Below are positions 4,571-7,902 of a DNA stretch of 7,902 nucleotides, one piece after another. A program made the position numbers and the translations under genes. The notes beneath the pieces were generated by a model. The model ran no database searches. It was given only the letters and a program-made list of their open reading frames with translations, and was not told the origin of the DNA. Where the stretch lies: contig JAUVZE010000046.1 of NCBI GenBank assembly GCA_030602665.1, positions 1-7,902 on the forward strand, in the 5' to 3' direction. The first letter of the stretch is position 1, and each line of letters begins with the position of its first letter. This DNA is from Dehalococcoidia bacterium (GTDB lineage: Bacteria > Chloroflexota > Dehalococcoidia > Dehalococcoidales > JAUVZE01).

Positions 4571-6778
4571 ATGATTACTTTGGTCATTGACGGTAAACAA
4601 GTCAAGGTAAATGAGGGCACCACAGTGCTTGAAGCAGCAAGAGAGGCCGGTGTATATATACCGACCCTATGTTATCATCCCGGTTTGCCCTCCGACGGCT
4701 CTTGTGAGCTTTGTTTGGTTGAGATTGAGGATAAGGAGGATTTTCCTCTCGCCTGTGTTACTCCGGTCACCGAAGGGATGGTGGTTCACACGGATACCCC
4801 CCAGGTAAGGTCTTTACAGCGTGACGTGCTAAAACGTATATTGTCCCATCATCCCTGCGCTTGTCTTACCTGTTGGCGTCGGGAGCGTTGCCAGCCATAT
4901 GATATATGTTTACGTAATGTGGCAGTAACCCACCGTTGTGTGCTCTGTCCCCGGCATGGGACATGTGAGCTGGAAGCGGTGGTTGACTACGTTGGTCTGG
5001 GAGAAGAGGAGTTCACCTATAGCTACAGGAATTTACCGGTAGATACCGATAACCCCCTTTTTGATAGGGACTACAATTTATGTATCAGTTGTGGCCGGTG
5101 TGTCCGGATGTGTGAGGGGGTGAGGGGTATTGGAGCGGTCACCATGGTTGACTATAACGGCGAACGCTTGCCAGCGCCAGCTAACGGCGAATCACTCATC
5201 GGTTCAGGCTGCAGATTTTGTAGTGCCTGTGTCGAGGTTTGTCCTACCGGGGCACTTATGGACAAAGCGGCTAGGTGGGAACCGGGAATTGACCGTGAGG
5301 CAGTGGTCATCCCTTGCCACTATGCCTGTCCCGCTGGAATAGATGTTCCTCTCTACGTTTATCTTATTGGTGAGGGTAAGTTTGCTGAGGCATTGGCCGT
5401 AATCAGGGAGAAGGTTCCTTTCCCTGGTGTACTGGGAAGGGTTTGTATTCATCCCTGTGAGGAAGCTTGTCGCCGCGGGCAACTAAATCAGCCTATCTCC
5501 ATCAAGACTCTTAAACGTTTTGTTGCTGACTGTGACAGCGGTGAGTGGAAGAAGCTCTCCGTGATGTTGCCGCCAACCGGTAAGAAAGTGGCTATAGTGG
5601 GCTCAGGACCAGCCGGACTAACCGCAGCCTACTACCTAGCCAAATTAGGGCACTCGCCTACTGTTTTTGAGGAATTTTCCAAAGCCGGAGGCATGATGCG
5701 CGTGGGCATTCCTGATTATCGCTTGCCCGAAGATATACTGGATGCCGAAATCGCAGAGATACAGAAAGTCGGGGTTGACATAAAACTTTATACTAGAATT
5801 GAATCTATTGATGGTCTTTTCCAGCAGGGCTATGAGGCAGTTTTCCTGGCTCTGGGAGCTCACCGCGGCATGAAGATGAGGGTGGAGGGGGAAGATAGTC
5901 CAGGTGTAGTAGATGGTGCCAGCTTCTTAAGGAAAGTAAACCTTGGGGAGAAGGTTGACCCTGGAAATGAGGTGGCCGTAATCGGTGGTGGGAATGTAGC
6001 TATAGACAGTGCTCGCACCGCCCTTCGTCTCGGTGCCAGGAAGGTTACTATTATTTACCGTCGCACCAGGGTTGAGATGCCCGCCAGCCCAGAGGAGGTT
6101 GAAGCTGCGCTTGAGGAAAAGATAAACATAATTTATCTAGCGGCTCCGGTAAAAATTAGCCAGGATGGCAGCCGATTAAAGCTAACCTGCATTCGTATGG
6201 AACTCGGTGAACCTGACGCCAGTGGACGGCGGCGACCAGTGCCTATCAAAGGGAGCGAATTTTCCATGAACTTTGATTCTATAATAGCGGCTATCGGACA
6301 GAATCCAGATGTTCCAGACCAATTTAACCTGAAGGTAGGTCGGGGTAACACCATCCAGGTTAATCGTGAAACATTAGCCACTAATAGACCTGGGGTTTGG
6401 GCTGGTGGTGATGTGGTTAGTGGCCCAGCTTCAGTAATAGAGGCTATTGCTGCTGGTAGAAAGGTAGCCACTTCAATTGATATGTATCTTGGTGGTGAGG
6501 GGGTTATTGACGAGGTGTTAACCACAGAGCGACAGTTTGATATGTGCGTGGGTAAGGAAGAAGATTTCATTGACCGGACTCGTGTTGAGATGCCATGTCT
6601 TGCTGTAAAACAGCGGATGGGTAATTTCACTGAGGTGGAGCTTGGACTGGATGAGCAAGCAGCTGTTGCCGAAGGCAGGCGTTGCTTCCAGTGTGGCGTT
6701 AGGTTGCAAATCCTGCCAGTTCCACTGCCGCCAACTAAAACCAGAGAAGCTCTCGAGGAGGCCAAAGTAGGTGTATAA
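4571..6778 (+). CDS. NuoG-like iron-sulfur / GltD-type flavoprotein fusion (NAD(P)H oxidoreductase subunit)
   Basis: A 735-residue cytoplasmic multi-cofactor protein. Domains in order: [2Fe-2S] ferredoxin (Cys34, 45, 48, 62); NuoG-type His-Cys3 [4Fe-4S] site (His94, Cys98, 101, 107); an extra cysteine module (Cys113, 123, 126, 132); two ferredoxin-type [4Fe-4S] motifs (171/174/177/181 and 214/217/220/224); a GltD-like N-terminal domain (Cys249, 253, 292, 296, 300); FAD-binding GxGxxG at 344-349; NAD(P) site GGGNVA (472-477) with 'IYRRTRVEMPA'; and the FAD 'GGD' motif at 612-614. It ends with 'RRCFQCG' (703-709), a Cys pair usually found at the front of GltD-type proteins. It probably passes electrons between NAD(P)H and ferredoxin or partner subunits. 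I chose ATG 4571 because it aligns with NuoG-type starts; a GTG four codons upstream lacks a spaced ribosome site. It overlaps the next gene by 8 nt. The physiological donor and acceptor are not known. Confidence 0.88.
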   Translation: MITLVIDGKQVKVNEGTTVLEAAREAGVYIPTLCYHPGLPSDGSCELCLVEIEDKEDFPLACVTPVTEGMVVHTDTPQVRSLQRDVLKRILSHHPCACLTCWRRERCQPYDICLRNVAVTHRCVLCPRHGTCELEAVVDYVGLGEEEFTYSYRNLPVDTDNPLFDRDYNLCISCGRCVRMCEGVRGIGAVTMVDYNGERLPAPANGESLIGSGCRFCSACVEVCPTGALMDKAARWEPGIDREAVVIPCHYACPAGIDVPLYVYLIGEGKFAEALAVIREKVPFPGVLGRVCIHPCEEACRRGQLNQPISIKTLKRFVADCDSGEWKKLSVMLPPTGKKVAIVGSGPAGLTAAYYLAKLGHSPTVFEEFSKAGGMMRVGIPDYRLPEDILDAEIAEIQKVGVDIKLYTRIESIDGLFQQGYEAVFLALGAHRGMKMRVEGEDSPGVVDGASFLRKVNLGEKVDPGNEVAVIGGGNVAIDSARTALRLGARKVTIIYRRTRVEMPASPEEVEAALEEKINIIYLAAPVKISQDGSRLKLTCIRMELGEPDASGRRRPVPIKGSEFSMNFDSIIAAIGQNPDVPDQFNLKVGRGNTIQVNRETLATNRPGVWAGGDVVSGPASVIEAIAAGRKVATSIDMYLGGEGVIDEVLTTERQFDMCVGKEEDFIDRTRVEMPCLAVKQRMGNFTEVELGLDEQAAVAEGRRCFQCGVRLQILPVPLPPTKTREALEEAKVGV

Positions 6779-7607
6779 GATATTAGAAAGACAGGACCTG
6801 GTGGCCGGTATTCATCTGTTTAAGATTGAGGCACCTAATGTGGCTAAAAAGGCTCAGCCGGGGCAGTTTGTCGTCATCAGAATTGATGAGAAGGGTGAGC
6901 GTATTCCATTGACAGTTGCTGGTTGGGATGAGAAAGAGGGGAGTGTTACTATTGTTTTCATGGAAGTAGGCACCACCACCCACCGTTTAGCCACACTGGG
7001 AACGGGTGACCATATAGTTGATTTTGTTGGGCCATTGGGAATACCTACCCACATTGAGAAACTGGGCACGGTAGTCTGTGTAGCTGGTGGCTTTGCCGTG
7101 GCCGTTATCAAGCCTATTGCCCAGGCAATGAAGGAGAAGGGTAATAAAGTCATTTCAATTCTGGGAGCACGGACTAAAGACCTACTATTTTGGGAGGACA
7201 AGCTACGCCAGGCTAGTGATGAGCTGATAATTACTACTGATGATGGCTCTTACGGTCGTAAGGGGCTGGTAACCGAGCCGCTTAAAGAGCTACTGGAGAA
7301 GGGGAACAAGATTGACCGAGTCATTGCTATCGGGCCCACTGTCATGATGAAATTCTGTGCTAAGACCACCGAGCCCTTTGGTGTTAAGACCATTGTCAGT
7401 CTAAATCCGATAATGGTTGATGGCACCGGTATGTGTGGCTGCTGTCGGGTGGTGGTGGGGGGTGTGACCCGGTTTGCCTGTGTAGATGGCCCTGATTTTG
7501 ATGGGCACCAGGTAGACTGGGATTTGCTCTTTGCCCGCCAACGCACCTACCTTGATGAGGAGAAGCTTTCCTTTGAGCAGTGGCAGCGTCAGGGCAGCAC
7601 TCATTGA
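6771..7607 (+). CDS. nfnA: NfnA/SudB-like FAD and [2Fe-2S] oxidoreductase subunit
   Basis: A 278-residue ferredoxin-NADP reductase-type protein, the size and layout of the small subunit of NADH-dependent ferredoxin:NADP oxidoreductase (Nfn) and of sulfide dehydrogenase. Visible elements: FAD-binding RIPLT (44-48); 'VGPLG' (86-90); pyridine-nucleotide loop AGGFAVAV (105-112); 'TTDDGSYGRKG' (155-165); 'IAIGPT' (185-190); and the C-terminal [2Fe-2S] site with Asp217, Cys222, Cys225 and Cys237, where Asp plus three Cys is the known Nfn ligand set. Cys224 is an extra cysteine inside the C-G-x-C motif. The start is GTG with GAGGAGG 9 nt upstream, overlapping the previous stop by 8 nt, so translation is coupled. 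The NfnB-like gene follows after 26 nt. By family knowledge such pairs couple NAD(P)H and ferredoxin, but SudB, HydG-like and PyrK-like relatives are similar, so the substrate is uncertain. Confidence 0.88.
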   Translation: MYKILERQDLVAGIHLFKIEAPNVAKKAQPGQFVVIRIDEKGERIPLTVAGWDEKEGSVTIVFMEVGTTTHRLATLGTGDHIVDFVGPLGIPTHIEKLGTVVCVAGGFAVAVIKPIAQAMKEKGNKVISILGARTKDLLFWEDKLRQASDELIITTDDGSYGRKGLVTEPLKELLEKGNKIDRVIAIGPTVMMKFCAKTTEPFGVKTIVSLNPIMVDGTGMCGCCRVVVGGVTRFACVDGPDFDGHQVDWDLLFARQRTYLDEEKLSFEQWQRQGSTH

Positions 7608-7633
7608 TGAATAGTGTTTGGAGGTAAGCATAG

Positions 7634-7902
7634 ATGCCAAAACTTGATTTGAACCGAGTACCAATGCCCCGGCAAGACCCAAAGATACGGGCGAGAAACT
7701 TCAATGAGGTTGCTTTGGGGTATAGTGCTGAGCAGGCTCAAGCTGAAGCCAACCGCTGTATTCAGTGTCCTAAGCGCGCTTGTGTTGCCGGCTGCCCGGT
7801 AGAGATTGACATTCCTGGTTTTATCCAGGCGATACGTGATGGCAATATGCCTGAAGCGGTAAGGATACTTAAAAGTAAGAACGCCCTGCCTGGTATCTGC
7901 GG
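7634..7902 (+). CDS. nfnB: NfnB/GltA-like iron-sulfur flavoprotein (5' part, cut by window edge)
   Basis: The first 89 residues of a GltD-type flavoprotein, the large Nfn subunit or a homologue (SudA, 'homotetrameric glutamate synthase'). The N-terminus 'MPKLDLNRVPMPRQDP' is typical of this family. It is followed by the first [4Fe-4S] ligand set Cys42-x2-Cys45-x4-Cys50-x3-Cys54-Pro, the 'EIDIPGFI' helix (57-64), and the beginning of the second cluster motif (PGICG, Cys89) at the edge. The FAD and NADPH domains lie outside the window. The ATG has GGAGG 9 nt upstream and lies 26 nt after the NfnA-like gene, forming a three-gene operon with the fusion flavoprotein. Adjacency to an NfnA-like subunit favours an Nfn-type bifurcating transhydrogenase over true glutamate synthase, but the missing part is needed to tell. 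Confidence 0.88.
   Translation, partial: MPKLDLNRVPMPRQDPKIRARNFNEVALGYSAEQAQAEANRCIQCPKRACVAGCPVEIDIPGFIQAIRDGNMPEAVRILKSKNALPGIC

Noticed and set aside
7607..7627. Six-codon ORF (MNSVWR) overlapping the stop of the NfnA-like gene
   Set aside because: It arises from the TGATG junction and the Shine-Dalgarno of the next gene; there is no evidence that it is translated for its own sake.

Overview
The window looks like an ordinary chromosomal segment of an anaerobic bacterium. The PiT/DUF47 pair, the remA-gmk pair and an Nfn-type iron-sulfur flavoprotein cluster all point that way. The style of the proteins (GKD-type P-loop in guanylate kinase, NuoG-like/GltD-like fusion) suggests Chloroflexota, perhaps Dehalococcoidia. 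That placement is a weak inference from the sequence alone. No mobile element, CRISPR array, tRNA or rRNA was seen.

Left block (1-1143, minus strand). Three genes are read right to left: a two-helix channel-like membrane protein with an abnormal selectivity filter, a small universal stress protein, and the first 14 codons of a TrkA/RCK-type NAD-binding protein. Together they resemble a pore with candidate nucleotide-sensing regulators. A divergent promoter region (1150-1483) separates them from a plus-strand pair, a DUF47 PhoU-like protein (1484-2113) overlapped by a PiT phosphate permease (2106-3143). Two sigma70-like promoters sit back to back with -35 boxes 12 bp apart, and a dyad covers one of them.

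Middle block (3145-4054, minus strand). The remA-like DUF370 gene and gmk overlap by 20 nt. gmk converges on pit with one base between the stop codons. The next stretch (4055-4570) is AT-rich and noncoding. It holds a perfect 7-bp-arm palindrome, further copies of its half-site, a 12-nt long-range inverted repeat, a small hairpin and an orphan Shine-Dalgarno site.

Right block (4571-7902, plus strand). A 735-residue fusion of NuoG-like iron-sulfur modules to a GltD-type flavoprotein is followed by an NfnA/SudB-like FAD/[2Fe-2S] subunit (8-nt overlap) and the start of an NfnB/GltA-like subunit cut by the window edge. The three probably form, or feed, a soluble electron-transfer complex linking NAD(P)H, ferredoxin and another donor or acceptor, possibly by flavin-based bifurcation. 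The unusual parts are the extra cysteine module in the fusion protein and the presence of two GltD-type flavoproteins beside one NfnA-type subunit.
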